From Williamsoniiplasma somnilux (GTDB lineage Bacteria > Bacillota_I > Bacilli_A > Mycoplasmatales > Mycoplasmataceae): a stretch of DNA of 64,000 bases. The stretch spans positions 620,001 to 684,000 of the forward strand of contig NZ_CP024965.1 in assembly GCF_002804005.1 (NCBI RefSeq). The letters run 5' to 3'. A model generated the notes under the pieces. The model had not been told where the DNA came from. It was given only the letters and a program-made list of their open reading frames with translations, and did not search any database. Below are positions 20,273 through 34,053 of the stretch, piece by piece (the first letter of the stretch is position 1; each line of letters begins with the position of its first letter). A program made the translations under genes and the position numbers.

Positions 20273-21460
20273 TTAGCTAGTTAAATCCATAGTCTCCTGA
20301 CAAATCATTAATTCTTCATTTGTCTTAATTGCATAAATGTCAAATTTTGAATCCTTGTTTGATATTTTCAAAAAGTCGTCATAACGTTTGATATTTTCTT
20401 TTGGATTTAACTTTAAACCTAAAATGTTAACTCTATTAATTATTTCTTTACGTACTGTGTCAGAATTTTCACCAATTCCGGCAGTAAAAATTAAAGCATC
20501 AATTTTTCCTTCTAATCTGTTTGCATATTTAACAATAAAATCCGCTACATTTTGTGAATATTTATTCAATGTTAATACGGCGTGTTTGTTACCTTTTTCA
20601 ACTTCGGCAATGATTTCTCTCATGTCACTACTTATTTCAGAAAACCCTTTTAGTCCTGATTCTTTATTTAATATAGAAGTTATTTCAAACACATCTTTAT
20701 TAAGTGCTTTAACCATATATTGAATAATTGATGGGTCAATATCACCTGATCTTGTTCCCATCATTAGTCCAGCTAAAGGAGTGAATCCCATTGTTGTGTC
20801 AATGGATTTACCATTTTTTACACAAGCAACAGAAGCTCCACTTCCTAAATGACAAATTATTAAATTTAATTTGCCAACAGGTTTTTTAATCATTTTTGCA
20901 TATTTTTCTGTTATATATTTGTAACTAATTCCGTGAAAACCAAATTTTCTAACTTGATATTTTTTGTATCATTCATAAGGAACAGAATATAAGAAAGTTT
21001 CTTCATCCATTGTTTGGTGGAACGAAGTATCAAATGAGGCAATTAATTTAACTTTTGGCATTTCTATTTTAAAAGCTTCAATTGCAACTAATGCACCTGG
21101 ATTATGTAGTGGTGCTAATTTAACGCAAGCCTCAATTTCTTTAAAGACTTTTTTATCAATAACAACAGGTTCTGTTATTTTACCTCCGTGTACTATTCGA
21201 AATCCAACAGCTGCAATATCTTTTTTATCTTTGATAACTTTTAATTCTTCAAATTGTTTTAAAATAAATTGAATAGCTTCATTGTGATTACTCATTTTTT
21301 GATTAAATTGATGTTTTTCACCATTGAATTCAATTTTTAAAAATCCGTCCACACCGATTCTTTCAGCTAATCCGTCTAAAATTGCGATTGGTACATTTTT
21401 CTTTATAGCAAATAATTTAAATTTGATTGAACTACTTCCCGAGTTAACTACTAAGATCAT
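20273..21460 (-). CDS. ackA: Acetate kinase
   Basis: Converts acetyl-phosphate + ADP to acetate + ATP. The product has 395 residues, the usual length. It begins MILVVNSGSSSIKFKLF. The segments VVHGG-type FRIVHGGKIT, FDTSFHQTM, KLNLIICHLGSGASVACVK, DTTMGFTPLAGLMMGTRSGD and TAGIGENS are all present. A TGA Trp codon sits at about 20970. The ATG overlaps the stop of pta (TAATG), so the pair is translationally coupled. Confidence 0.97.
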
Positions 21461-22431
21461 TATTCTACCTCCATAGATTGGTAAATTGTGATGATTGCTG
21501 TTTGTAAAACATCTTCATAAGTTGCTCCACGCGATAAATCATTAACGGGTTTATTTAACCCCAAGATAAATGGACCTACAGCTTCTCAACCACCCATTCT
21601 TTGAGCGATTTTATAACCTATATTCCCGGATTGAATTTCAGGGAAAATGAAAACATCAGGAGTATTTTTTGTAAGTTTATTGTTTGGGAACTTTTTATCT
21701 CTTACTTTTTTATCAAAAGCAGCATCAAACTGCATTTCTCCTTCAATTATAAAATCGACATTTTCATTTTTTAAAATCTCAACCGCTTTATTAACACGAT
21801 CAACATCTTCTCCTGCCCCACTACCGTTTGTTGAATAACTCAAGAAAGCAACTTCAGGATTCTTAACTTGCATTTGTTTGGCGAACTTTGCCACCATTTT
21901 TCCAGTTGAAACTAGTTGCTCTGAGGTTGGTTTAATGTTTAAAGCACAATCTGAGAAAAAGAAAGTTTGATCATCTTTTTTCATTATAAATACTGATGTA
22001 GCAAGCAATGCAGACGGACTTGTTTTAATAATTTGCAAAGCTGGTCGCAATGTATCTGCGGTTGTGAATGTAAGACCACACAACATTGAATCTGATTCGT
22101 TATTTTGCATCATCATTGCACCAAAATAATTTCTTTGACGCATTAATTTTTTAGCATCTTCAATTGTCACTTTGCCCTTACGTAATTCAAAAAATTGATT
22201 TGCTAAAGTTGTTGTGTCAATGTCTTCTAAATTCAAAATTTTAACTTGAGAATTTAAAGTTTTTGGGATATCTTTTTTATCATTAAATAACAAAATTGGT
22301 TCAGCAATTTTGTTTTCAACAAGATAATTAGCAACTTTTTGAATAATTTCTTCCTGTCCCTCAGGAAAAACGATTTTCTTTTTATTTTTGTTACTAATAA
22401 GTTCTTGTTTTATTTCTTCAATTTTAATCAT
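21460..22431 (-). CDS. pta: Phosphate acetyltransferase
   Basis: Makes acetyl-phosphate from acetyl-CoA. The product has 323 residues, the short Gram-positive form without an N-terminal regulatory domain. It has KKKIVFPEGQEEII, GLTFTTADTLRPALQII, SYSTNGSGAGEDVDRV, VDFIIEGEMQFDAAF and the C-terminal GPFILGLNKPVNDLSRGAT. A TGA Trp at about 21584 splits the standard reading. RBS CGGAGG lies in the 12-base spacer after lpdA. Confidence 0.97.
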
Positions 22432-22443
22432 TAAAACCTCCGA

Positions 22444-24282
<1,839 letters not shown>

Positions 24283-24286
24283 TTAA

Positions 24287-25612
24287 CTACACTAACAAAA
24301 TCAAAGGATTTTGTAAGTAATATTCTACTTTAGATAAAAATCTACCTGCATCCGCACCATCAATGATTCTATGATCAGCTGTTGCTGAAAATGGCATTAT
24401 TCATCTAGGTTTAATTTCTTCTCCAATATACATTGGAGTTTTAACCATATTTCCGATTCCCAAAATTGCTGATTCTGGAGAATTGATAATTGGTGTTGCA
24501 AAATCTAAACCAACAGTTCCAAAATTAGAAATTGTGAAAGTTCCATCTTTCATATCTAACATTCCTAGTTTTTTATTTTTAGCTTTATTTGCTAATTCTG
24601 TTATTTTAACTGCGATTTCTAAAACAGTAAGTTGATCAACACCTTTAATAACAGGAACCATCAAACCATCTGGTGTATCAACTGCAATTCCAATATTAAC
24701 ATTTTGTAAATATTGGATTGAATTGTTTGCTTCATCAATTCTGACATTAATATTTGGCATTTCTTTTAAAGCTCTCGCAACAGCTTTAGCAATAAAGGCT
24801 AAATAAGTTAATTTAACATTTTGTGAATCAGCATAAACTTTTAATTGATTTCTTGCTTCTACCAAATTGGTAATATCGATTGATTTCATTCCGGTGAAAG
24901 CAGCATTTTTAGTATGACTTAAAGTCATTGCTTTAACTGTTGCTTTTCTAATTCCGTTCATTGGTTTAGTGTCAAAACTTAATTGTTCATTAATCTCTCT
25001 TACAGAAATTTTTGGGTTATTGTAATCAGGTCCTGGTTTTCCAACAGGTTTAGCTGCCACTATTTCTGGGGCAGAAACATGGTTAATTGGTGCAATAGAT
25101 GCAATAGGTTTTGCAACACTAACATTTGCTAAATCAGCTACTAAAATTCTTCCGTTTGGTCCTGTTCCTGTAACATTTTTTAAATCAATGTTTTTATCAG
25201 CAGCAACTTTTCTCGCTAAAGGTGTTGCTTTGATTTGGTGATTATTATTAGTTGAAACTTGAACTTCTTCTCTACGAGAAATTACTTCGTTTGATGCAGG
25301 TGTTGAACCAACAACACTAGCATTTTCTTCTTCAACTTCAACTTTTTTTGTTTCCTTTTCAGGAGCTGCAGAAGCTGATCCATCATCAATTAAAACAACA
25401 ACTTGACCAACTTTAATTTCTTGGTCAGCTTTAATTAAAATTTCACTAACTTTACCTGCAACTGGAGCTGGAATTTCTGAATTAACTTTATCGGTTTCAA
25501 CGTGAAACAAGCTGTCACCCATTTTTACTTGATCTCCAACTTTTACTAAGACTTCAGTAACTTTACCTTCAGTTAAACCTTCTCCAATATCTGCAAATTT
25601 TACTTCAAACAT
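24287..25612 (-). CDS. pdhC: Pyruvate dehydrogenase E2, dihydrolipoamide acetyltransferase
   Basis: Core acyltransferase of the PDH complex, 441 residues: a lipoyl domain (1-80, [14 protein letters not shown]), an Ala/Pro/Glu linker, a peripheral-subunit-binding domain (ATPLARKVAADKNIDLKNVTGTGPNGRIL, about 130-160) and a catalytic domain (GIRKATVKAMTLSHTKNAAF to the active-site DHRIIDGADAGRFLS). The stop lies past a TGA Trp near 24400. Begins at an ATG after AGAAAGGTAAAAAT. It follows pdhB by 18 bases. Confidence 0.96.
25290..25612 (-). repeat. Copy 2 of duplicated lipoyl-domain and linker coding sequence
   Basis: 5' end of pdhC, the partner of the copy at 23935-24267. The two lie about 1.35 kb apart in the same orientation, so recombination between them would delete pdhC and leave a lipoyl-E3 gene. 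Confidence 0.75.
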
Positions 25613-25630
25613 ATTTTTACCTTTCTGTAA

Positions 25631-26620
25631 TTAAAATTTGTAATTAATTACTTCTTTAATTTTTTCTAAAACTTTGTATGGGTTAACTTGGTGATAACCT
25701 TCTCCTCTATCAAAAGGAATTGGTACATCATAACCTGTACATCTAGATAATGGTGCTTTTAAGAAATCGAAACATTTTTCATTAACTGTTGTGATAATTT
25801 CAGCTGATACTGAAAATGATCTAACAGCTTCATGAACTACTAACAATCTACCTGTTTTTTTAACAGATTCGATTACCATTTCTTTATCTCAAGGTTTAAT
25901 TGAACGTAAATCAATTAATTCAATTGAAGCACTTGGATTTTCTTTTTTATATAGTTCTAATGCTTTTTGACAATCCACAGTTTGAGCACCGTAAGTCACG
26001 ATTGTTAAATCATTACCTTCAGTAATTTTGTAACCTTTTCCAATTGGTACTGTATATCATCCATCTGGTACTTCTTGTTTGAAAGCACGATACAATTTTG
26101 TTGGTTCAAAAACAATAACTGGATCTTTTGATTCGATTGCAGCTAAGATTAGTCCTTTTGTGTCATATGGAGTTGATGGGATAACCACTTTAACTCCTGG
26201 GTTGTGAGCATAAATTGCTTCCATTGCTTCAGAGTGGTGTTCTAGAGCTCTGATTCCTCCACCCATTGGCATTCTAATTACCATCGGAACTGTATATTTT
26301 CCTCTAGTTCTGTTTCTCATTCTTCCCATGTGAGTAAAAATGTTTTGTAACGAAGCTCAACCTAATCCTTCAAATTGCATTTCAACAACTGGTTTCATTC
26401 CGTTAATTGCCATTCCGATTCCTACCCCGACAAAAACAGCTTCACTAATTGGAGCATTAAAACATCTTGCTTCTCCAAATTTTGCTTGTAATCCTTGGGT
26501 AGCTCTAAAAACTCCACCTTCGAATCCTGCGTCTTCACCGTAAACTACTACTTGATCATCTTGCGACATCGCTGTGTCTAGAGCTTCTGTTACAGCTTTA
26601 ATATTGTTAATAACTGCCAT
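25631..26620 (-). CDS. pdhB: Pyruvate dehydrogenase E1 beta subunit
   Basis: Second half of the thiamine-diphosphate decarboxylase, 329 residues. It begins MAVINNIKAVTEALDTAM, has VVYGEDAGFEGGVFRATQGL, AEAVFVGVGIGMAI-type text in ISEAVFVGVGIGMAING and the C-terminal transketolase domain (RLLVVHEAVRSFSVSAEI). Several TGA codons encode Trp, so it appears in three pieces under the standard code. Its ATG overlaps the pdhA stop (TAATG), consistent with one-to-one subunit output. Confidence 0.97.
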
Positions 26621-27732
26621 TAGTGGTGTCCTCCATCTTTTGATTCTGGGTATTTTTCAAAGAAAGCTTTAGCTTCTGAATATTGTTCTTTTAAGTCATT
26701 ATCCATTTCTTCGTATGTGTAGTTAAAGATATCTTCTAATCCGTAATTTTTGTTTTTTTCCATTCATTCAAATTCTGCAGCAACAAAAGCGTCTTGTTCT
26801 TCATCAAGTTTAGTTTGCTTTTTGTCATCTCAAAGTTTTTGATCTTTTAAATATTGTTTCATTCTAATTAAAGGATCTCGCAATTTTGCTGCTTCAAATT
26901 CTTCTGGTGAACGATAAATATCTGGGTTATCACTTGAAGAGTGTGCTCCTAAACGATAAGTATCACATTCTACCAAGATAGGTCCATTTCCTTTTCTTAC
27001 TCATTCTGCAGCTTCTTTAAATACTCCATAAACTGCTAAAAAATCGTTACCATCAACTTTAATTGATGGCATTCCTACAGCAATTCCTTTAACTGCAAAG
27101 TTAAGTGATTTTGTAGCTTGGAAAACTGGAGTTGAAATAGCTCATTTGTTGTTTTCAACAACAAAAATACATGGAACTTCATGCAATTTAGCAAAGTTCA
27201 TTGCTTCATAAACTTCCCCTTCACTTGTTCCTCCATCTCCTGTAGTTGTTAATACAATACCATCACGTTTGTTGTATTTTTCAGCAAATGCAAGCCCTGT
27301 TGCTTGTGAGTATTGAGAACCAATTACGATGTTTGGTGGTAAAGAGTTAACACCTTCTGGCGATCTTGCTCCAAATTCATTTCCTGCTCAATATAACATT
27401 ATGTTTCTAATTGGCATTCCTACAGTTAATCATGCGGCATTATTTCTGTAACCAGAAACGAATCAATCTTTACCTTTAATTAAATTCATTGCATAACCAA
27501 CTTCTGATGCTTCTTGCCCTGTAGAAGATAAAAATGATAATAAACGCCCTTGTCTTTGAGCTTTATTTTGAAAATCATCTTGTCTTCTTGATAAGTTCAT
27601 TAATTTATAAGCTTCAATTAATTTATCATTATCAATTTCAGGCATAAGTTTAGGATTGATAATTTTTCCCTTTGCATCCATTATTTCAACACGTTCGTTT
27701 TTTAACGGATCAAATTTATTAATATATTTCAT
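26620..27732 (-). CDS. pdhA: Pyruvate dehydrogenase E1 alpha subunit
   Basis: Thiamine-diphosphate-binding subunit, 370 residues. It carries RRQDDFQNKAQRQGRLLSF, the TPP motif region reading GDGGTSEGE...N near 27200 (minus strand) and the phosphorylation-loop-like YRLGAHSSSDNPDIYR near 26910. TGA Trp codons occur throughout. It begins at an ATG after AGATGGAGGTCTA and follows lplA by 12 bases, placing lipoyl ligation and the PDH complex in one operon. Confidence 0.96.
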
Positions 27733-27744
27733 TAGACCTCCATC

Positions 27745-28746
27745 TTAAAATATTAAATTTAAAATATTTTCTATTGTTATTGCATCAGCAAAAACTGTTT
27801 TTAAATCTAGTGATTCTAAAACTTTTTTAACACTTGCTGAATCATAAACTGTTTTTGTTAATTTTTTTTCAATTTCTTCAGTTCCTTTTGAACCTAAAAA
27901 ATCTCCATAAAACTTAATTTCTTCAATTTTTCCCTTATTTGTCTTTAAATTAACTTCGATATAACCAACACCAGGTATGTAATTTCCGTTTTTAAAATCA
28001 AAGGAAGCATTTTTACCGATAGTTCAATCTCAATTAGAATATTTATTAGTTACAGAATCATTAATGACATTCCAATCATCAATTGTTAAATTGATAAAAT
28101 TAACATTTGATCCTTTTGTATAAAAATTAATTATTTCTTGTTTAAATTGTTCCATATTAATATCTTCAGCTAACATTTGTTTAATATTTCCAACTCTAGA
28201 AACAACAGATGAAACCTTTTTAGATTTCATTTTGATTTCGTTAACCGTTAGATATTGACTAAGTTTGGACATGTCAATATCAAATAATAACGTTCCATGT
28301 TCTAAAATTCTATCCTTGGTTTGTAATTGTGCATTCCCCGATACTTTTAATCCATCAATTTCAATATCATTTCTTCCAGTAAAAACTGCATTCAAATTTT
28401 TTGATTTCAAATAATTTACTATTGGTGATAAGACCTTTTCAAAAATTTCATTAAATGAAGCATTATTATTTTCTTGCTTATCGACAATGATTGAAAAACA
28501 TAAATTACCAAGGTCTTGGAACACTGTTCCACCCCCGGTATTTCTTCTTACGACATTAACAAAATTTCTTTGCGCCAAATCATAATTAACTTCTTGCAAA
28601 GTATTTTGGTTTCGACCGACAACTATAGTGTTGTCGTTTTGTCAAATGAATAAGATTGGTGCTTTAATATTTAAATTATTAGTTAAATATTCCTCAATAG
28701 CTAAATTTATTTTTGGATCAAAACTATTTGATACTAATAAATTCAT
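27745..28746 (-). CDS. lplA: Lipoate-protein ligase A
   Basis: Attaches lipoate to the lipoyl lysines of pdhC and lpdA using ATP. The product has 333 residues. The N-terminal BPL/LplA domain has IVVGRNQNTLQEVN, VVRRNTGGGTVFQDLGNLCFS (catalytic-loop RRxxGGGxV) and FTGRNDIEIDGLKVSGNAQ; the accessory C-terminal domain begins near FDFKNGNYIPGVG. TGA Trp codons interrupt both ends in the standard code. Its ATG overlaps the nox stop (TAATG). Confidence 0.95.
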
Positions 28747-30224
28747 TATTTTTTAACTGACTTTTTTACTGATTTTGTTGCTGATTTTTTTGCTGGAGCT
28801 TTTTTAGAAATTGGTTTTTTTGTAGAAGGTTTTGTTGCTGATTTTTTTGTTGCTGATTTTTTATCTTTCTTAAAGTAATTTAAACCTGCTGCTTCTAAAC
28901 CTGCCAATGTAATAAAGTTATATGGTTTATTAAAGTGTGGTAAGAAGAAAATATCAACCAATGGCAATTCATCAATTGTTAATCCTTTTTGAATTGCTAA
29001 GGCAAACATGTACATAATTTCTGTATGGTTTTTTTCTGATGCTACTTGAGCTCCAACAATTTTTCTTGTTTTTTTATCTCAAATAACTTTAAATCACACA
29101 GGACTAACTGTTGACATAAATTCAGGACGATCATTATCTGAAAGACTAATTGATTCTACATCCATTTTAAATCTTTTTGCTGATTCTTCACTAATTCCGA
29201 CTGATGCCATTTTAAGGTTAAACACTTCAATACCATTAGCCCCAGTAAATCCAGGTGATGCCATTTTGTTTCCTTTAACAATGTTCATTGCAGCAATAAT
29301 ACCTGTTCTAACAGCGGTTGTTGCTAAAGCAATTTGCATACTTTGATCCATTGCTTTATTGAATACTTCAACACAGTCACCAACTGCATAAATGTCTTTG
29401 TTTGATGTTTGCATAAATTCGTTTGCTTTAATTGCTCCACGTTCAGAAAGTTCAATTTGTCCTTTTAACAATTCTGATTGTGCTTTAATTCCTACTGAAA
29501 AAATAACGTAATCTGATGGAATTTCTTTTTTATCAGTAACAACTGATTTCACATTTCCGTTTTTGTCAGCTTTAAATTCAATAACTTTTTGACCTAATTC
29601 TAATTTAACACCAGCTTTAGTCATTTTTTCTTCCATTAAATCTGTAAATTCTTTGTCATAGTAATTTGGAATAATTCTGTCAGCAATATCAATTAAAGTA
29701 ACTTGTTTTCCTTTACTTCTAAATGCTTCAACTAATTCAACACCAATGTAACCTGCTCCAACAATTGTAACTTTTTTCAATTTTGCATCATTGTTAGCTG
29801 CTTGAATTTTTTTGGCATGTCCATAGTTTTTACAAATTTGCACACCTTTTGATTCAATTCCAGGAATTGGAGGAACAATTGGTCAAGATCCTGTTGCAAG
29901 AACTAATTTGTCATATTTGTCATCAAATTCTTTTCCGGTTTTTAAATCTTTAATAGTAACTGTTTTCTTTTTAGTATTAATCGCAACTCACTCATGATTC
30001 ATTTTTGATTTAATACCCTCTGATTTTAAAATTTCAGGTGTTGCATAGAATAATCCATTTGGGTCTTTTACTTCACCTTTAACTCATAAAGCTATTCCAC
30101 ACCCTAAAAAAGAAATGTTGTCATTTTTTTCGTATGTAACAACTTCCATTTTTGGATCTAGACGTTTAAGAGTTCTCACAACTGTAGTACCAGCGTGATT
30201 TGTTCCCAAAACAATAGTTTTCAT
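28746..30224 (-). CDS. nox: NADH oxidase (Cys42 type) with lysine-rich C-terminal tail
   Basis: Flavoprotein that oxidises NADH with oxygen. The product has 492 residues. FAD motif VLGTNHAGTTVVRTL, redox-active Cys42 in SFLGCGIALW (the same position as in characterised water-forming NADH oxidases), NAD motif KKVTIVGAGYIGVEL and AVGDCVEV are all present. The domain ends near residue 450. The last 42 residues contain 18 lysines in KKSATKK / PAKKSAT-like units and are unlike normal Nox. First gene of the operon that runs through the PDH genes; its promoter lies in the 143 bases shared with coaBC. Confidence 0.95.
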
Positions 30225-30321
30225 TTTTACCTCTTTCGCACAAATATCTCTAAAAACTAAAATATTATTAGAAATATTTCTATTATTATTTTAACTCATT
30301 ACAATGTGTTTGCTGACATTT

Positions 30322-30350
30322 TTGACAAATAAATTAGGGTAAAATATAAA
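30322..30350 (+). promoter_or_regulatory. Promoter of coaBC
   Basis: TTGACA at 30322-30327 and TATAAA at 30345-30350 with a 17-base spacer: a near-consensus housekeeping promoter 18 bases before the coaBC start. Confidence 0.8.
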
Positions 30351-30367
30351 ATAAAGGTAGATAATTT

Positions 30368-31543
30368 ATGCAAAGAAAAATAAATTTTATAATAACGGCT
30401 GGAATCGCTGCAACAAAAGCAAAAGAAACTATAAATAAACTAAAAATTGATTACAAAATAAATGTTTTTGCAAGTGAAGATGTTTCTCATTTTTTTGATT
30501 TAGAAACATTAAACATAAACACTAAAATTTTTACAACTAAGCAATATGACAATCATGCTACAGGTAAACATATTGAGGTAAATAAAGATTCTGATTTAAC
30601 AATTATTTATCCAGCAACTTATGATTTCATAAACAAAGTTGCAAATGGTTTTGCTGATGATATTTGTTCGCTAACTTTAGCAGCTAACGAAAGTAAAACT
30701 TTATGATTTCCTTCTATGAATGAAAAAATGTATTTAAATCCTATTTTACAAAAAAGTAAAAACACCCTTTTAGAAAATAAACAAAATATTTGATTAGAAC
30801 CAAAATACGGAATGCTTGCAAGTCGAGATTTAGGTTTAGGAAGAGCTTGAGAACCAGATGAAGTAGTTCAATATGTTAATTCTTTTTTTGAAGAATTTAT
30901 TAATTTAAAAAACAAAAAAATATTAATAAATCTAGGAAGAACAAAAGCTTATTTAGATCCTGTTAGATATATCACCAATGGTTCTAGCGGGCTTATGGGT
31001 TCTGAACTAGTTAAATGAGCAAATGTTTTTACAAGTGAAATATCAATTATTGCGGGTGACCATGATGTTAATATCTCTAAAATAACTAAAAAAGTTAACA
31101 CCAATGCAGAAATGTTAGAAACTATGAAAATGCATTTTAAAGAAAAAGATATCGTAATATGTTCTGCTGCATTAAATGATTACGAAATAACTAATCCAAG
31201 TTTAATCAAAACACCAAAAAACGAAAATTTAAATTTACAATTATCAAAGGCAGTTGATGTACTTGAACATTTAGGTTCATTAAAAACAAAACAAATTTTA
31301 GTAGGATTTTCTTTAGCAAATGACTTTGATTTAATTATTGCTAAAACAAAAATGCGTAAAAAAAACTTAGATATTCTAATAATTAATTTGGTTGATAGCA
31401 TGAACAATCAAAAAACATCTATTAAAATTTTAAATTCAATAAACGAAAATATTTTAGAATTTAATTCACTAACTAAAAGTGCGGCTGCTCATGAAATTTG
31501 AAAGATGATTAATGACTTTATAAAATTAAAAAATCAGAATTAA
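30368..31543 (+). CDS. coaBC: Phosphopantothenoylcysteine decarboxylase/synthase
   Basis: Bifunctional CoA-synthesis enzyme, 391 residues. The flavin-binding CoaC half starts KINFIITAGIAATKAKETI and has LTIIYPATYDFINKVANGFADDICS and the PSMNEKMYLNP loop. The CoaB half starts KILINLGRTKAYLDPVRYITNGSSGLMGSELVKW and has the DIVICSAALNDYEI segment. It has weaker motifs than textbook CoaBC (NLGRT for TxGxT), but the order is right. Three TGA codons encode Trp. It overlaps the convergent PnuC-like gene by four bases. Confidence 0.9.
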
Positions 31544-31557
31544 ATTTCTGATTTTTT
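31528..31557. terminator. Bidirectional terminator shared by coaBC and the PnuC-like gene
   Basis: AAAAAATCAGAA (31528-31539) pairs with TTCTGATTTTTT (31546-31557). The loop holds both stop codons. Confidence 0.9.
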
Positions 31558-32514
31558 AATTTGTCTCATAATTGGTTGAATTATGTTGTGATATAAACCC
31601 ATTAATCCAAGAATTGATCAACAAGTATATTGAATAATCATATTAATTGGGATTGCGTTTTCTGTTCCAAACCCTAGGGGTGTGTACTGCAACAATTTTA
31701 AGATATTTAAAACTGATCAAATAAAAAATTGTTCAGTGATATTTATTAATTGCATAATGTAGCCGCTGAAAATTAATCCTGTGGCTATTGCGTCAAAAAT
31801 TAATTTATTTGGAGCTGTTGCCAAAATATCGTTTGCATAATTTTTTCCAGTTATGCCATTGTAAATAAGCGGAATAATGAAAAATCAAATTGTAATAATT
31901 GCCGCAATTAAAGCTGCACTAATCAAATAAAAAGGAACTTGTTTTTTTCAGGACTTAGAATACATCATAATTCTACGATTACGTTTTTTGATTTCGAACA
32001 AATATCACCCTAAGGGTGCTGTTAAAAAGAAAAAAGTATAAACAATAAAATCTCCTGTAAATCCAACAGTAATTGCAAACAAAGAATAACTAAAAGAATT
32101 TATAGCTCCTCATAAGTATTGAGATTTCTTATTATTAATTATTGATATCAATGATAAAAGTCCACTGATAGCAACAATTCCGTTCATAGAATAAAAAACA
32201 GTTGTAAGAATGGCAAAACCACGCGAAGGATCAGCGATTGCCGAACCGTAAAGACTTGCATCAACAAACTTAATAAATGGCAAAAAATGTGTACCGTTGT
32301 ATTTTATTAAATCTAATTGGTCAGCTACGTTTCAAACATCCTCTTTAATAATTAAAGGTTGAATGCTAAAAAAATTAAAAATGATAACAACAATTGCATA
32401 AACTAAAAAAACCAATTTATAAACTTTAGGTCATTCTTTAAAATCTTGAATACAAGTTTTAGCGCCTAAAAAATTTTTAAAATAGCCGTTTCAGCCGTTT
32501 CGTGTTTCTGCCAT
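31540..32514 (-). CDS. PnuC-like nicotinamide riboside/mononucleotide transporter
   Basis: Multi-pass membrane protein of 324 residues with many TGA-coded Trp. The pattern YLWGAINSFSYSLFAITVGFTGDFIVYTFFFLTAPLGWYLF and, near the end, ITEQFFIWSVLNILKLL follow the PnuC layout. These proteins take up nicotinamide riboside as an NAD precursor, which fits a cell that relies on salvage. It has an N-terminal cytoplasmic lead of about 25 residues and a longer central loop than typical PnuC. RBS is AAGGAGTT. Assigned from motif pattern only. Confidence 0.72.
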
Positions 32515-32542
32515 AAATAACTCCTTAAGATATTTTTTAACA

Positions 32543-32571
32543 TAAAAAAAGAGCCTTGTGTCTCTTTTTTG
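32543..32571 (-). terminator. Terminator of pyk
   Basis: AAAAAAGAG (32545-32553) pairs with CTCTTTTTT (32562-32570) around an eight-base loop, directly after the pyk stop. Confidence 0.85.
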
Positions 32572-32574
32572 TTA

Positions 32575-34011
32575 TTAATCAACAGTTAGTTCTCTAATGT
32601 CTTTGTTTCTAACTACTAAAATTGTTTCCCCTGATTTAGCTCCTCAAAGTTTTGCAATTTTTGATAGTTCAACAATATCATCTTCAAGTTTAGTAATATC
32701 TTTAGTTATATTCATAAAAATTGAATGTCAAACCCCAAATGCTGTTCATAATCTTTCTGATTCTGAAACTCCTAAAATAGTAACATTAGGTCTGTATTTA
32801 GAAATTGTTTTCAATAATGTTCCTGTTCTTGACAAAACAACAGCGAATTGATATTTTCCTTCTCTTGTCATTTCAGCTAAGTTATCTGCTATTTCAGCAC
32901 GTGGTCCTGAAGTGGTTTTTCTAGCATTTTCTAATTGTACTTGGTAGTAACCTTTATTATAAAATTCTACTTCTGCACGTTTGTTAATAGTTGCCATAAC
33001 TCCAGTTGTGATGAATGGGTAATCTCCAGCAGCAGATTCACCAGATAACATAGTTGCATCAGCTCCTAATTCTGTTGCGAAGTAAACATCAGTTACTTCT
33101 GCACGAGTTGGGGCTGGGTTTTCAGTCATTGATTCTAACATTTGAGTTGCAACAATAACTGGTTTTCCAACTTCTCTACACTTACGAATAATAATTTTTT
33201 CTCAATATGGAACATCGTAGTAAGGAATTTCTAATCCTAAATCTCCACGCGCAACCATAATTCCATCAGAAGCTGCAATAATTGAATCGATATTATCAAT
33301 TCCGACTTGAGATTCAATTTTTGAAATAATTTGAATATCTGTTTTATTTCCTTGAACTAATAATTCACGAATTTCTTCAACGTTTGCAGCTGAGTTAACA
33401 AATGAAGCTGCAATATAGTCAACACCTTGCTCACAACCAAATAAAATATCTTCACGATCTTTTTCAGCTAAAAATGCCATTGAGAAATCTACACCAGGCA
33501 AGTTAACACGTTTGTTAGTTTTAACCATGTGATGATTAAATGAAGTAGCTTGAATAATTCCTGGTTGCACTTCATCAACTGTCAATTCTAATTTTCCATC
33601 ATCTATTAAAATTTGGTTACCCTTAACTAAGTCTACTGACATATCGTAGCCAACTGTCATTTCGCCTTGACCACATTCTTTGTTTAAATATGATTTTTGA
33701 TCAGTGTAAATTGTAATTTTTTGTCCTGCTGAAAATTCTTGAATTCCATCTTTAAATTTTCCGACACGAATTTCTGGTCCTTTTGTATCTAATAAAATTG
33801 AAATTGGTTTACCTAATTTTTCACGCACTGCTTTTGCACCAACAATACGGTATCCTTGTTCTTCATGACCACCGTGTGAAAAGTTTAAACGAATTGTTGT
33901 CATTCCTGCTTCATATAATTTTTCAATTGCATCCTGTTCATGAGTAACTGGTCCTAAAGTTGTAACAATTTTAGTACGCTTAACTCTTTCTGCTAAAAGT
34001 AATTTATTCAT
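32575..34011 (-). CDS. pyk: Pyruvate kinase
   Basis: Last step of glycolysis, PEP + ADP to pyruvate + ATP. The product has 478 residues. It has KRTKIVTTLGPVTHE, TIRLNFSHGGHEEQG, ISILLDTKGPEIRVG, IQIISKIESQVGIDNID (catalytic Lys), GIMVARGDLGLEIPY and ATMLSGESAAGDYPF. It ends FAVVLSRTGTLLKTISKYRPNVTILGVSE and a short C-terminal domain without the extra domain of Bacillus enzymes. It follows pfkA by 42 bases. Confidence 0.97.
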
Positions 34012-34053
34012 ATTTTTCTCCCATAAAATTTGTTATCTATAATATTTTAACTT

